Assembly (NCBI GenBank): GCA_031277885.1
Contig: JAITLM010000014.1
Span: 1 to 64,000, forward strand
Source of the DNA: Microbacterium sp.
GTDB lineage: Bacteria; Actinomycetota; Actinomycetes; Actinomycetales; Microbacteriaceae
DNA length: 64,000 nt
Reading direction: 5' to 3'
Positions 7,583-15,417 of the stretch are shown here, piece by piece. Positions within the stretch are counted from its first letter, which is position 1, and each line of letters begins with the position of its first letter. The notes beneath the pieces are model-generated. The model made no database searches. It saw nothing but the letters and a program-made list of their open reading frames with translations, and was not told the origin of the DNA. A program made the position numbers and the translations under genes.

Positions 7583-9310
7583 GTGGCATCGTCTTCTCCC
7601 GTCAAGCACGCCTGGCGGGTCCTGCTCGGCCTGCTCATCGCCATCGGCGTGCTGTTCGGCCTGAACGCGCTCGGCGTGTACGGCTTCGGCAAGAGCTCCT
7701 GGACCCCTCAGCTGGCCCTGGACCTGCAGGGCGGCACGCAGATCATCCTCAGCGCGCAGACCGCTGACGGCAAGGATCCGAACGCCGACCAGCTCACCCA
7801 GGCGGCGCAGATCATCCGTCAGCGCGTGGACGCGTCGGGCGTCGGGGAGTCCGACATCACGACCGAGGGCGGTCGCAACATCGTCGTCCAGATCGCCGGC
7901 AAGGCGGACGAGGCCACGCGCAACCGGATCCAGGCGAGCGCCAAGATGGAGCTGCGCGCGGTGCTCGCGGCCACGGCGCCGTCGACGTCCTTCGTGGGCG
8001 ACGACGGCAAGTCGACGCCCTATCCGACGCCGGCGCCGGACCTCGCGTCCACGCCGTCGCCGTCGCCGACCGACGGCAGCGACATGTCCTGGGTCACGCC
8101 GAAGCTGCAGGCCGAGTTCCTCTCCTACGACTGCAAGACCAAGCGCGACGCGGCGAAGCAGCCGACGGATCAGCCGCTCATCGCCTGCGACAGCAGCGAT
8201 CAGGCCAAGTACCTGCTCGGCCCGGTCGAGCTGGACGGCACGTCGATCAAGGACGCCACCGCGGGCCTGAACCAGCAGAACGGGCAGTGGGAGGTCAACC
8301 TGACCTTCGACGGCAAGGGCACCGACGCGTTCGGCAAGGTCAGCCAGCGCCTCTACGCGTTCACGCAGCAGGGCCAGACGCCGCGCAATCAGTTCGCCTT
8401 CGTCCTGGACGGATCCGTCATCTCCGCGCCGACCATGAACGGCGTCATCCTCGACGGACGTCCCTCCATCAGCGGCTCGTTCACGCAGGAGACGGCCAAG
8501 AGCCTCGCGGACCAGCTCAAGTTCGGCGCGCTGCCGCTGAGCTTCACCGTGCAGAGCTCCGACACCATCTCCGCCACCCTCGGATCCCAGCAGCTGCAGA
8601 TCGGCCTCATCGCCGGTCTCATCGGCCTCGGGCTCGTCGCGATCTACTCGCTGCTCAGTTACCGCGCGCTCGGTTTCGTGATCATCGCGTCGATCGGCGT
8701 GATGGCCGTCATCACCTACGTCCTGATCTGCATCCTGGGCTGGCGGATGGGCTTCCGCCTGTCCCTCGCGGGCGTCGCCGGTCTGATCGTGTCGATCGGA
8801 TTCACGGCCGACTCGTTCATCGTCTACTTCGAACGAATAAGGGACGAGCTGCGCGACGGCAAATCCATCACCGGCGCGGTGGAGGACGGCTGGAGTCGTG
8901 CCAAGCGCACGATCTACATCTCCAAGTCGATCAACATCCTCGCCGCGGTGGTGCTGTACATCCTCGCCGACGCGACCGTGAAGGGCTTCGCGTTCACGCT
9001 GGGTCTGACCACGCTCATCGACGTGCTGATCTTCGTCGTGTTCACGCACCCGGTGATGCAGATCCTGGCCCGCACCCGCTTCTTCGGCAACGGCCACCCG
9101 CTGTCCGGTATGGACCCCGAGGCGCTCGGCGCGGTGTACCGCGGACGCACGGAGTACCGCGCGGTGGCGACCGCTTCCCAGGGCAAGGCGGCCCGTGCCG
9201 GCCGCTCCCGCGGTGAGGCCGAGCGACGCCAGACCATCGCCGAACGAAAGCGCGCGGAGTCCCTCGCCTCCGCGGACCAGGGCGCGAGCCGGAACGGAGA
9301 GAACGACTGA
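7583..9310 (+). CDS. secD: Protein translocase subunit SecD
   Basis: SecD with SecF uses the proton gradient to pull exported proteins across the membrane. The 575-residue protein has an N-terminal helix (about 9-31), the large external P1 domain with GLDLQGG-like DLQGGTQIIL, and five C-terminal membrane helices including GFTADSFIVYFERIRDE. A Pro/Ser/Thr-rich linker near 145-165 (PTPAPDLASTPSPSP) is an actinobacterial feature. The basic tail (about 535-575) is cytoplasmic. It starts at GTG and its stop overlaps the secF ATG by one base. Confidence 0.98.
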   Translation: MASSSPVKHAWRVLLGLLIAIGVLFGLNALGVYGFGKSSWTPQLALDLQGGTQIILSAQTADGKDPNADQLTQAAQIIRQRVDASGVGESDITTEGGRNIVVQIAGKADEATRNRIQASAKMELRAVLAATAPSTSFVGDDGKSTPYPTPAPDLASTPSPSPTDGSDMSWVTPKLQAEFLSYDCKTKRDAAKQPTDQPLIACDSSDQAKYLLGPVELDGTSIKDATAGLNQQNGQWEVNLTFDGKGTDAFGKVSQRLYAFTQQGQTPRNQFAFVLDGSVISAPTMNGVILDGRPSISGSFTQETAKSLADQLKFGALPLSFTVQSSDTISATLGSQQLQIGLIAGLIGLGLVAIYSLLSYRALGFVIIASIGVMAVITYVLICILGWRMGFRLSLAGVAGLIVSIGFTADSFIVYFERIRDELRDGKSITGAVEDGWSRAKRTIYISKSINILAAVVLYILADATVKGFAFTLGLTTLIDVLIFVVFTHPVMQILARTRFFGNGHPLSGMDPEALGAVYRGRTEYRAVATASQGKAARAGRSRGEAERRQTIAERKRAESLASADQGASRNGEND

Positions 9311-10311
9311 TGCGCTCCATGAACGAGTTCGGCAACGACCTCTACTCCGGCAAGACCTCGTTCCCGTTCGTCGGGAAGCGGCGCGTCTGGTTCATCATCG
9401 CGATCCTGCTCGTGGTCGGATCCGCCCTCGTGCCCCTGTTCCGCCCGGTGCAGTTCTCGATCGAGTTCACCGGCGGCTCGCAGTTCACGGTCGAGGCGCC
9501 CTCGAACCGCAACCAGGACATCGCGACGACCGCGGTGCGCTCGGTGCTGCCCAACGTCACCACCAAGGTGACCACGGTCAACAACCGCGACATCCGCGTG
9601 CAGACGGCCCAGCTGAAGGACGAGCAGCAGAGTCACGACGTGGCCGCCGCTCTCGCCAAGGCCTACGGCGTCGCCGACGACAAGGTGAACACGTCGTTCA
9701 TCGGCCCCAGCTGGGGCGAAGGCGTGACCCGGCAGTCGCTGTGGGGTCTCGCGATCTTCCTCGCGCTGACCTTCCTGATCCTCGCCATCTACTTCCGCAC
9801 CTGGAAGATGTCGGCGGCCTCGATCCTCGGCCTCCTCGACGTGCTCGTGATCACGGTGGGCGTGTATGCGCTGGCGGGCTTCGAGATCTCCCCGGCGGCC
9901 GTCATCGGCTTCCTGACGATCCTCGCCTACTCGCTCTACGACACCACGGTCGTGTTCGACAAGATCCGTGAGAACACGAGCGAGGAGGGCACCAAGTCCT
10001 CGCGTACCTTCGGCGAAGCCGTGAACCTCGCGGTCAACCAGACCCTGATCCGATCGATCAACACGGCGGTCATCGCGGCGCTGCCGGTCGGTGCGATCCT
10101 GTTCATCGGCGCCTTCTGGCTCGGCGCGCAGACGCTGACCGACATCTCGCTCTCGATCTTCGTGGGCATCATCGTCGCCGCGTACTCCACGCTGTTCGTC
10201 GCCGCACCGCTGTACTCGCTGTTCCGTGAGAACGAGTCGGGGATCCGCGAGCACGACAAGCGCGTTCTCGCCGCGCGGGAGCGCGCCACGGTCAGCGCGG
10301 TGGAGGTCTGA
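9310..10311 (+). CDS. secF: Protein translocase subunit SecF
   Basis: Partner of SecD. The 333-residue protein has one N-terminal helix (about 23-42), a periplasmic domain with FTGGSQFTVEAP, and five C-terminal helices. The conserved motif ILAYSLYDTTVVFDKIREN corresponds to the Asp-containing helix important for proton-driven function. The start is fixed by the TGATG overlap with secD. It is the last gene of the yajC-secDF operon. Confidence 0.98.
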   Translation: MRSMNEFGNDLYSGKTSFPFVGKRRVWFIIAILLVVGSALVPLFRPVQFSIEFTGGSQFTVEAPSNRNQDIATTAVRSVLPNVTTKVTTVNNRDIRVQTAQLKDEQQSHDVAAALAKAYGVADDKVNTSFIGPSWGEGVTRQSLWGLAIFLALTFLILAIYFRTWKMSAASILGLLDVLVITVGVYALAGFEISPAAVIGFLTILAYSLYDTTVVFDKIRENTSEEGTKSSRTFGEAVNLAVNQTLIRSINTAVIAALPVGAILFIGAFWLGAQTLTDISLSIFVGIIVAAYSTLFVAAPLYSLFRENESGIREHDKRVLAARERATVSAVEV

Positions 10312-10344
10312 CCCGCCGATGCGTCCTGCCGTTCCGGGCGCTTG

Positions 10345-10364
10345 TAGGATGATCTGCCTGGAGG
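10345..10364 (+). promoter_or_regulatory. Putative -10 box and ribosome binding site of relA
   Basis: TAGGAT (10345-10350) fits TANNNT, and GGAGG (10360-10364) lies 4 bases before the ATG at 10369. The site is in the 57-base gap after secF. Confidence 0.4.
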
Positions 10365-10368
10365 TCGG

Positions 10369-12630
10369 ATGAGCGAGGTCGGGACGACGCCTGGGGCGCC
10401 GGCGCAGGGGTCGAGTCTGCGCAGGCTCGTGCCCCGGATCTTCTCGCGCGCGCCTCGGATCAACGATCTCGACAACCTCATCCGCACGGTTCGGCAGAAC
10501 CATCCGCGCGGCGACCTCGCGATCATCGAGCGCGCCTATGCCGTCGCGGCGGAGAAGCACGAGGGCCAGAAGCGGCAGAGCGGCGAGCCGTACATCACGC
10601 ACCCGCTCGCGGTGGCGCAGATCCTCGCCGACCTCGGACTCGGGCCTCGGGCGATCGCCGCCGCGCTCCTGCACGACACGGTCGAGGACACCGGCTACGC
10701 GCTCACGGACCTCACCGCGACATTCGGCGACGAGGTCGCCATGCTCGTGGACGGCGTCACGAAGCTCGACAAGGTCAAGTACGGCGACAGCGCCCAGGCC
10801 GAGACCGTCCGCAAGATGATCGTCGCGATGTCCAAGGACATCCGCGTGCTGATCATCAAGCTCGCGGACCGCCTGCACAACGCCCGCACCTGGGGCTTCG
10901 TCCCGCCGGAGAAGGCGGCGAAGAAGGCCACCGAGACGCTCGAGATCTACGCCCCGCTCGCGCACCGCCTCGGAATCCAGGCGATCAAGTCGGAGCTCGA
11001 GGACCTGTCCTTCGCGGTGCTGCACCCGAAGATCTACGCGGAGATCGACAGCCTCATCAAGCAGCGCACGCCGCAGCGGGAGAAGTACATCCGCGAGGTC
11101 GTCGACGCGGTCGAGAGCGACCTGCGCGACCTCCGCGTGCGCGGCAAGGTGGCCGGTCGGCCGAAGCAGCTGTACTCCGTCTATCAGAAGATGGTCGTGC
11201 GCGGACGCGAGTTCGACGACATCTACGACCTGATCGGGATCCGCGTGCTGGTCGGCACCGTCCGCGACTGCTACGCGGTGCTCGGCGCCATCCACGCGCG
11301 CTGGACGCCGCTGCCCGGCCGCTTCAAGGACTACATCGCCACCCCGAAGTTCAACCTCTACCAGTCGCTGCACACCACGGTGATCGGCCCCGGCGGTCGC
11401 ACCGTGGAGATCCAGATCCGCACCCACGAGATGCACCAGCAGGCCGAGTTCGGCGTCGCGGCGCACTGGATGTACAAGGAGCGGATGAACGGAGGCGGCA
11501 AGGGTTCCACCGCCGATGCCGACATGACCTGGCTCGCGCACATCTCCGACTGGCAGGCGGAGACCGCCGACCCCAGCGAGTTCCTGGACTCGCTGCGCTT
11601 CGAGATCGGCGCGAAGGAGGTCTACGTCTTCACGCCCAAGGGCCGCGTGATCGGACTTCCCTCCGGGGCGACCCCGGTCGACTTCGCATACGCCGTGCAC
11701 ACCGAGATCGGGCATCGCACGATGGGCGCCAAGGTCAACGGCCGCCTCGTGCCGCTGGAGACCGCGCTGAACAGCGGCGACGTGGTCGAGGTGTTCACCT
11801 CGAAGAACCCCGACGCCGGCCCCAGCCAGGACTGGCTGACCTTCGTCAAGAGCACCCGCGCGCGCAACAAGATCCGCGGCTGGTTCACGAAGGAGCGCCG
11901 CGAAGAGGCGATCGAGCAGGGCAAGGAAGCCATCGCGCGCGCCATGCGCCGGCAGAACCTGCCGCTGCAGCGCCTGATGAACCAGGACTCCTTCGCCGAG
12001 GTCGCGCAGCAGCTGCGCTACGAGGACGTCTCGGCGCTGTACGCCGCGGTCGGTGAAGGGCACGTGTCCACCCAGTCTGTGCTGGAGAAGGTCACCGCGC
12101 TCATCTCCACGACCGAGGACACCTCGACCGGTGCGATCGACCTCCCCGCCCATGGGCGAAGCCGCGCTCCGCGCGAGGGCGACTCCGGAGTCCTGGTGCG
12201 CGGCGCCGCGGACATCCTCGTGAAGCTCGCGAAGTGCTGCACGCCGGTGCCGGGCGATGAGATCGTCGGCTTCGTGACGCGGGGGAGCGGCGTGTCCGTG
12301 CACCGCTCCGACTGCGTGAACGTCAAGGCCCTGTCGGTCGAGAAGGATCGGATGGTGGACGTCGAGTGGGCGCCCACCACGCGCAGCATCTTCCTCGTGC
12401 AGATCCAGGTCGAGGCGCTGGACCGTGCGGGCCTGCTGTCGGACGTCACCCGGGTGCTCAGCGAGCACCACGTGAACATCCTGTCCGCGACGGTGCAGAC
12501 CACCAACGATCGCCTGGCCTTGAGCCGCTTCGTCTTCGAGATGGGCGACACGGTGCACCTGGACCGCGTGCTGAACGCCGTACGCCGGATCGACGCCGTC
12601 TACGACGTCTACCGCGTCACCTCGTCCTGA
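10369..12630 (+). CDS. relA: Bifunctional (p)ppGpp synthetase/hydrolase Rel
   Basis: Makes and degrades the stringent-response alarmones. The 753-residue protein carries an HD hydrolase domain with HD102-103 and ED106-107 (LLHDTVEDTG), so hydrolysis should be active. A synthetase domain (about 230-360) has YQSLHTTVIGPGGRTVEIQIRT. It is followed by TGS (about 415-475, VYVFTPKGRVIGLP), a conserved Cys-rich segment (KCCTPVPGDEIVGF) and a C-terminal ACT domain (about 680-753). Length and order match actinobacterial long RSH proteins. The stop codon lies inside a hairpin shared with the convergent gene. Confidence 0.97.
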   Translation: MSEVGTTPGAPAQGSSLRRLVPRIFSRAPRINDLDNLIRTVRQNHPRGDLAIIERAYAVAAEKHEGQKRQSGEPYITHPLAVAQILADLGLGPRAIAAALLHDTVEDTGYALTDLTATFGDEVAMLVDGVTKLDKVKYGDSAQAETVRKMIVAMSKDIRVLIIKLADRLHNARTWGFVPPEKAAKKATETLEIYAPLAHRLGIQAIKSELEDLSFAVLHPKIYAEIDSLIKQRTPQREKYIREVVDAVESDLRDLRVRGKVAGRPKQLYSVYQKMVVRGREFDDIYDLIGIRVLVGTVRDCYAVLGAIHARWTPLPGRFKDYIATPKFNLYQSLHTTVIGPGGRTVEIQIRTHEMHQQAEFGVAAHWMYKERMNGGGKGSTADADMTWLAHISDWQAETADPSEFLDSLRFEIGAKEVYVFTPKGRVIGLPSGATPVDFAYAVHTEIGHRTMGAKVNGRLVPLETALNSGDVVEVFTSKNPDAGPSQDWLTFVKSTRARNKIRGWFTKERREEAIEQGKEAIARAMRRQNLPLQRLMNQDSFAEVAQQLRYEDVSALYAAVGEGHVSTQSVLEKVTALISTTEDTSTGAIDLPAHGRSRAPREGDSGVLVRGAADILVKLAKCCTPVPGDEIVGFVTRGSGVSVHRSDCVNVKALSVEKDRMVDVEWAPTTRSIFLVQIQVEALDRAGLLSDVTRVLSEHHVNILSATVQTTNDRLALSRFVFEMGDTVHLDRVLNAVRRIDAVYDVYRVTSS

Positions 12631-12653
12631 GCGGAGATCCCCCTCAGGACGAG
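12621..12653. terminator. Bidirectional hairpin terminator between relA and the AbiEi-like gene
   Basis: An 11-bp perfect inverted repeat, CTCGTCCTGAG (12621-12631) and CTCAGGACGAG (12643-12653), encloses an 11-base loop. It contains the relA stop codon in one arm and the stop codon of the opposing gene in the other. There is no long T run, so termination efficiency is uncertain. Confidence 0.6.
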
Positions 12654-13207
12654 GCAGGTTCGGCGCCATGGGCGGCGAGGAACCGGGCGATGCGGTGATG
12701 CCCTGGTCCATGCCGCATGTCGGCCAGGCGGACCGCCGTGCGCCCGAGGAGCGCCGGATCCGCCTGGACCAGCAGCCGCGCCCAGTCGTGCCGCTCCGGC
12801 AGCGTCACGGGCCAGCGCAGCAGGTCGATGAGGGTGCGCTCCGGGGTCGTCACGGCGATTCCGCCGAGGCGCTGCACGTCCGCCGGATCGAGGATCGGGT
12901 CGTGCACGATGATGCGGCGCGTGACGGGAGCGCGCAATCGGCGTCCTGAGGCGCTCTGCACTTCGTGCGGTTCCGGGGCGGCGTCGCCGGCGCCGTGGAT
13001 CCACGCCGCGCTCATGCCGGCGAACGCGGCATCGCGCATCCCGCTGATCAGCGAGGTCAGCGAAGAGGCGCGCAGCACCGCCGTCTCCACGAGATCGGCA
13101 GGGGCGAAGGCCTCGCCCAGGTCGACGACATCGCCGTCCAGACGGGCCGCGGTGAGCTCGGCCAAGGAGAGCCGGACTCCGGGGACATGCAGGAAGGCGC
13201 CGCGCAT
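12644..13207 (-). CDS. AbiEi-like/uncharacterised protein
   Basis: A 187-residue soluble protein resembling the middle region of actinobacterial proteins often annotated as type IV toxin-antitoxin AbiEi-family antitoxins. It has a segment AAWIHGAGD, then a strand-rich region RIIVHDPILDP and GIAVTTPERTLIDLLR. The N-terminal winged helix typical of AbiEi is not clear, and no AbiEii nucleotidyltransferase toxin lies beside it, so a working toxin-antitoxin or phage-defence pair is not supported. It runs convergently with relA and shares a terminator hairpin with it. Confidence 0.55.
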   Translation of the reverse strand: MRGAFLHVPGVRLSLAELTAARLDGDVVDLGEAFAPADLVETAVLRASSLTSLISGMRDAAFAGMSAAWIHGAGDAAPEPHEVQSASGRRLRAPVTRRIIVHDPILDPADVQRLGGIAVTTPERTLIDLLRWPVTLPERHDWARLLVQADPALLGRTAVRLADMRHGPGHHRIARFLAAHGAEPASS

Positions 13208-13231
13208 GAACTCAGTGTGGGCCAGACGCCG

Positions 13232-13261
13232 CAGGGCGGGGATCCGAAGACCCCCGCCCTG
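13232..13261 (-). terminator. Hairpin downstream of the DUF349 gene
   Basis: A perfect 10-bp inverted repeat, CAGGGCGGGG (13232-13241) and CCCCGCCCTG (13252-13261), with a 10-base loop. A second short dyad, CCGACG-AC-CGTCGG, lies at 13271-13284. Both lie between the stop of the DUF349 gene and the start of the AbiEi-like gene on the minus strand, so the former probably ends here. Confidence 0.5.
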
Positions 13262-13298
13262 TGGACAACTCCGACGACCGTCGGGCTGCGACGCGTGC

Positions 13299-14909
13299 TC
13301 AGCCGTCGAGCGCGTTCAGCCAGGCGCGTCGGGCCTCGAGGGCCTCGGTCGCGTCCTTGAGGGCCTTGGCGTTCCCGGACTTCTCTGCCGCGTCGCGCTC
13401 GGCCTCGAGCTTGGCGATGGCCTGCTGGAGCTGCTCGCTCATCGCGCCGGCGCGGGCCTTCGTCTCGGGGTTGTTGCGCTTCCAGTCGACGTCCTCGCGA
13501 GACTTGAGCTCCTGCTCGATGACGCGCAGACGGTCGTCCAGCGCGCGCTCCTTCTCACGCGGGAAGATCCGTCCGACCTCATCCCACTGACGCTGGATGC
13601 GGGTCAGGAGCGCACGGGCCTTGGTGAGGTTCGCCTCGTCGGCGACGGCCTTCGCCTGCTCGAGCAGCGCGGTGCGCTCCTCGATGCGGGGCGCGGACTC
13701 CGCCTCGGTGGCCGCTGCCTGCTCGGCGCGCGCCGAGTAGAGCGCGTCGCCCGCAGCCTTGAACCGGGCCCACAGCGCGTCATCGGCCTTGCGTCCGGCA
13801 CGGCCTGCGGCCTTCCACTCGTCGAGCAGGCCGCGGTAGGCGGGGATGCCGTCGACGCCCTTGGGTGCCAGCGCCTCCGCGCGCTCGACCAGACGAGACT
13901 TGCGGTCGCGGGCGGCCTTGTGCGTCTCGTCGAGCTCCGCGTAGAACGCGCGGCGCTGGCGATCGACCGTGGCGCGCGCATCGCGGAACCGCTTCCAGAG
14001 CTGGTTCGCCGCGCCCTTCGGCAGCCGGGGGCCGTTCTGCTGGTGGCTCTGCCACGCATCGAACAGCGCGCCCATCTCCTCGGTGACCTTCTTCCACTGC
14101 ACGGAGGAGAGGTCCTGCGCGGCGATGGCCTCGGAGCGCTCCACCAGCGCGGTGCGCTCGGCGATGGCGGCGTCGACGGCCGCCTTGGCCTCGACCGCCT
14201 CCGCGGCGGAGGCGTCGGCGAGGGATCCGGTCAGCGCGTCGAGGCGCGCCCGCAGGTTCGCGAGATCGCCGACCGCAGCGGCGTCGGTGACCTCCACGAC
14301 GAGGTGCTGGGCCTGCTTGGCGAGATCCGCGGCGCCGGATCCGCCGGCCTGCACGCGCTGCTCGAGCGCGTTCACCTTGAAGGCGATGTCCTCGAACTTG
14401 CGGACGAAGTAGGCGAGCGCCTCGGCCGGGGTGCCGTCAGGGTACTGCCCGACCTCGCGCCACTCCTCGCCCTCGCGCACCGACACGGTTCCGTCCTCGG
14501 TGACGCGTCCCCACTCGGCGGCGTCGCTCGTGCTCACCGGGGCGGCGGCGACGGGCGCAGCGGGCACGGCGGGGCGGATCGCCGATGCCGGCGGACGCGG
14601 CATGGCCGGCGGCCGGGGCATCGCCGACGGACGCGGCGCGGGCGCGGGGACCGACGGCTGCGCCTCGGCGACGGGCGACGGCTCTGCCGCAGCCTCCTCA
14701 GCAGGGGCGTCCGCGGCCTCGGCGGGCACGACGGCCTCCTCGGCGGGGGCCTCGGACTGCTCGGCAGGAGCGGCAGTCTCGGCCGTGGCGGACTCCGCAT
14801 CCTCCGCGGCGACGACCTCGGGTGCGTCCGCGACGGGCGTCGGGGCGTTCTCGGTGTCGGGCTGCGAGGCGTCGGTCGGGTTTACGGGGGTGTGCTCTTC
14901 GGTGGACAC
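13299..14909 (-). CDS. DUF349 repeat protein
   Basis: A 536-residue protein of unknown function. The first about 130 residues are low-complexity, rich in Ala, Pro, Glu and Val, and probably disordered. The rest is made of alpha-helical DUF349 repeats with recurring patterns such as WKKVTEEMGALFDAWQ, LWKRFRDARATVDRQRRAFY and LWARFKAAGDALYSAR. Long charged helices imply coiled coils or a scaffold. The GTG start at 14909 is preceded by AAGGAG on the minus strand. A possible -10 box (AGCCTA on the plus strand, 14958-14963) lies about 50 bases upstream. Its location next to relA is common in actinobacteria. Confidence 0.9.
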   Translation of the reverse strand: MSTEEHTPVNPTDASQPDTENAPTPVADAPEVVAAEDAESATAETAAPAEQSEAPAEEAVVPAEAADAPAEEAAAEPSPVAEAQPSVPAPAPRPSAMPRPPAMPRPPASAIRPAVPAAPVAAAPVSTSDAAEWGRVTEDGTVSVREGEEWREVGQYPDGTPAEALAYFVRKFEDIAFKVNALEQRVQAGGSGAADLAKQAQHLVVEVTDAAAVGDLANLRARLDALTGSLADASAAEAVEAKAAVDAAIAERTALVERSEAIAAQDLSSVQWKKVTEEMGALFDAWQSHQQNGPRLPKGAANQLWKRFRDARATVDRQRRAFYAELDETHKAARDRKSRLVERAEALAPKGVDGIPAYRGLLDEWKAAGRAGRKADDALWARFKAAGDALYSARAEQAAATEAESAPRIEERTALLEQAKAVADEANLTKARALLTRIQRQWDEVGRIFPREKERALDDRLRVIEQELKSREDVDWKRNNPETKARAGAMSEQLQQAIAKLEAERDAAEKSGNAKALKDATEALEARRAWLNALDG

Positions 14910-14996
14910 GGTGAACTCCTTGCGCGGCGTGCCGCGGGAGGCGGAAAGGACAGGCCCAGCCTAGTACGCCGGACCAGCGTGCGAGAGGGGCCTGGC

Positions 14997-15296
14997 TCAG
15001 CCGGCCGGGGTCTCCGTCGCGGTGGGCACGGGAGTGGGAGCGGGGCTCGGCTGGTCCGTCGGGCTGACCGATGGGGAGGGGGAAGGCGCGGGCGCGGTGA
15101 CTTCCGCGTGCACGACCTGGCTGACGACGGCGCCGATCACGATGACGGCTCCTGCGACCACCGCGATCGTGTTGTCGCGCACCCTGCGCCGGACGCTCCC
15201 CGCATGCAGATCCTGGCGTGCGGCGTGCAGGCGAGCGCGCTCCTGCTGGACACGAGCGCGCTGGTCGCGGGCGTTCGTCGGGCGGCGAGCGGCCAT
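14997..15296 (-). CDS. Small membrane-anchored protein with Pro/Ser/Thr tail
   Basis: A 99-residue protein: a basic N-terminus (about 1-38, many Arg and Gln), one membrane helix (about 41-60, NTIAVVAGAVIVIGAVVSQVV), and a short external tail of Pro, Ser and Thr ending at 99. GGGAGGATCC precedes its ATG. The layout (basic helix, one membrane span, PST linker) resembles the N-terminal anchor of the secreted cyclophilin-type prolyl isomerase often found beside relA in actinobacteria, but no cyclophilin domain follows. It may be a separate small protein or a shortened descendant. Function is unknown. It is divergent from rarA. Confidence 0.65.
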   Translation of the reverse strand: MAARRPTNARDQRARVQQERARLHAARQDLHAGSVRRRVRDNTIAVVAGAVIVIGAVVSQVVHAEVTAPAPSPSPSVSPTDQPSPAPTPVPTATETPAG

Positions 15297-15363
15297 GGAT
15301 CCTCCCTGGATGTCGAGGACCGAGCCTATCGCGACAGCCTCGCCCCGCCGCGCACCGCGGGCA

Positions 15364-15393
15364 CGACAGTGCGGCGTGCGCGTCGCACTGTCG
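15364..15393. promoter_or_regulatory. Dyad operator-like element between divergent genes
   Basis: A perfect inverted repeat, CGACAGTGCG (15364-15373) and CGCACTGTCG (15384-15393), with a 10-base spacer places the half-sites 20 bp (two helical turns) apart. It lies between the minus-strand small membrane gene and rarA and overlaps the expected rarA -35 position. This is typical of a dimeric repressor site. A transcript hairpin is an alternative. Confidence 0.4.
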
Positions 15394-15404
15394 GCGCACG
15401 CCGT

Positions 15405-15410
15405 TAGCCT
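15405..15410 (+). promoter_or_regulatory. Putative leaderless -10 box of rarA
   Basis: TAGCCT lies seven bases before the ATG at 15418, so transcription would begin at or next to the start codon. Confidence 0.4.
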
Positions 15411-15417
15411 TGACCGC

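Noticed and set aside
12644..13207. AbiEi/AbiEii abortive-infection pair
   Set aside because: Only an AbiEi-like protein is present; the toxin gene is absent and the winged helix is unclear.
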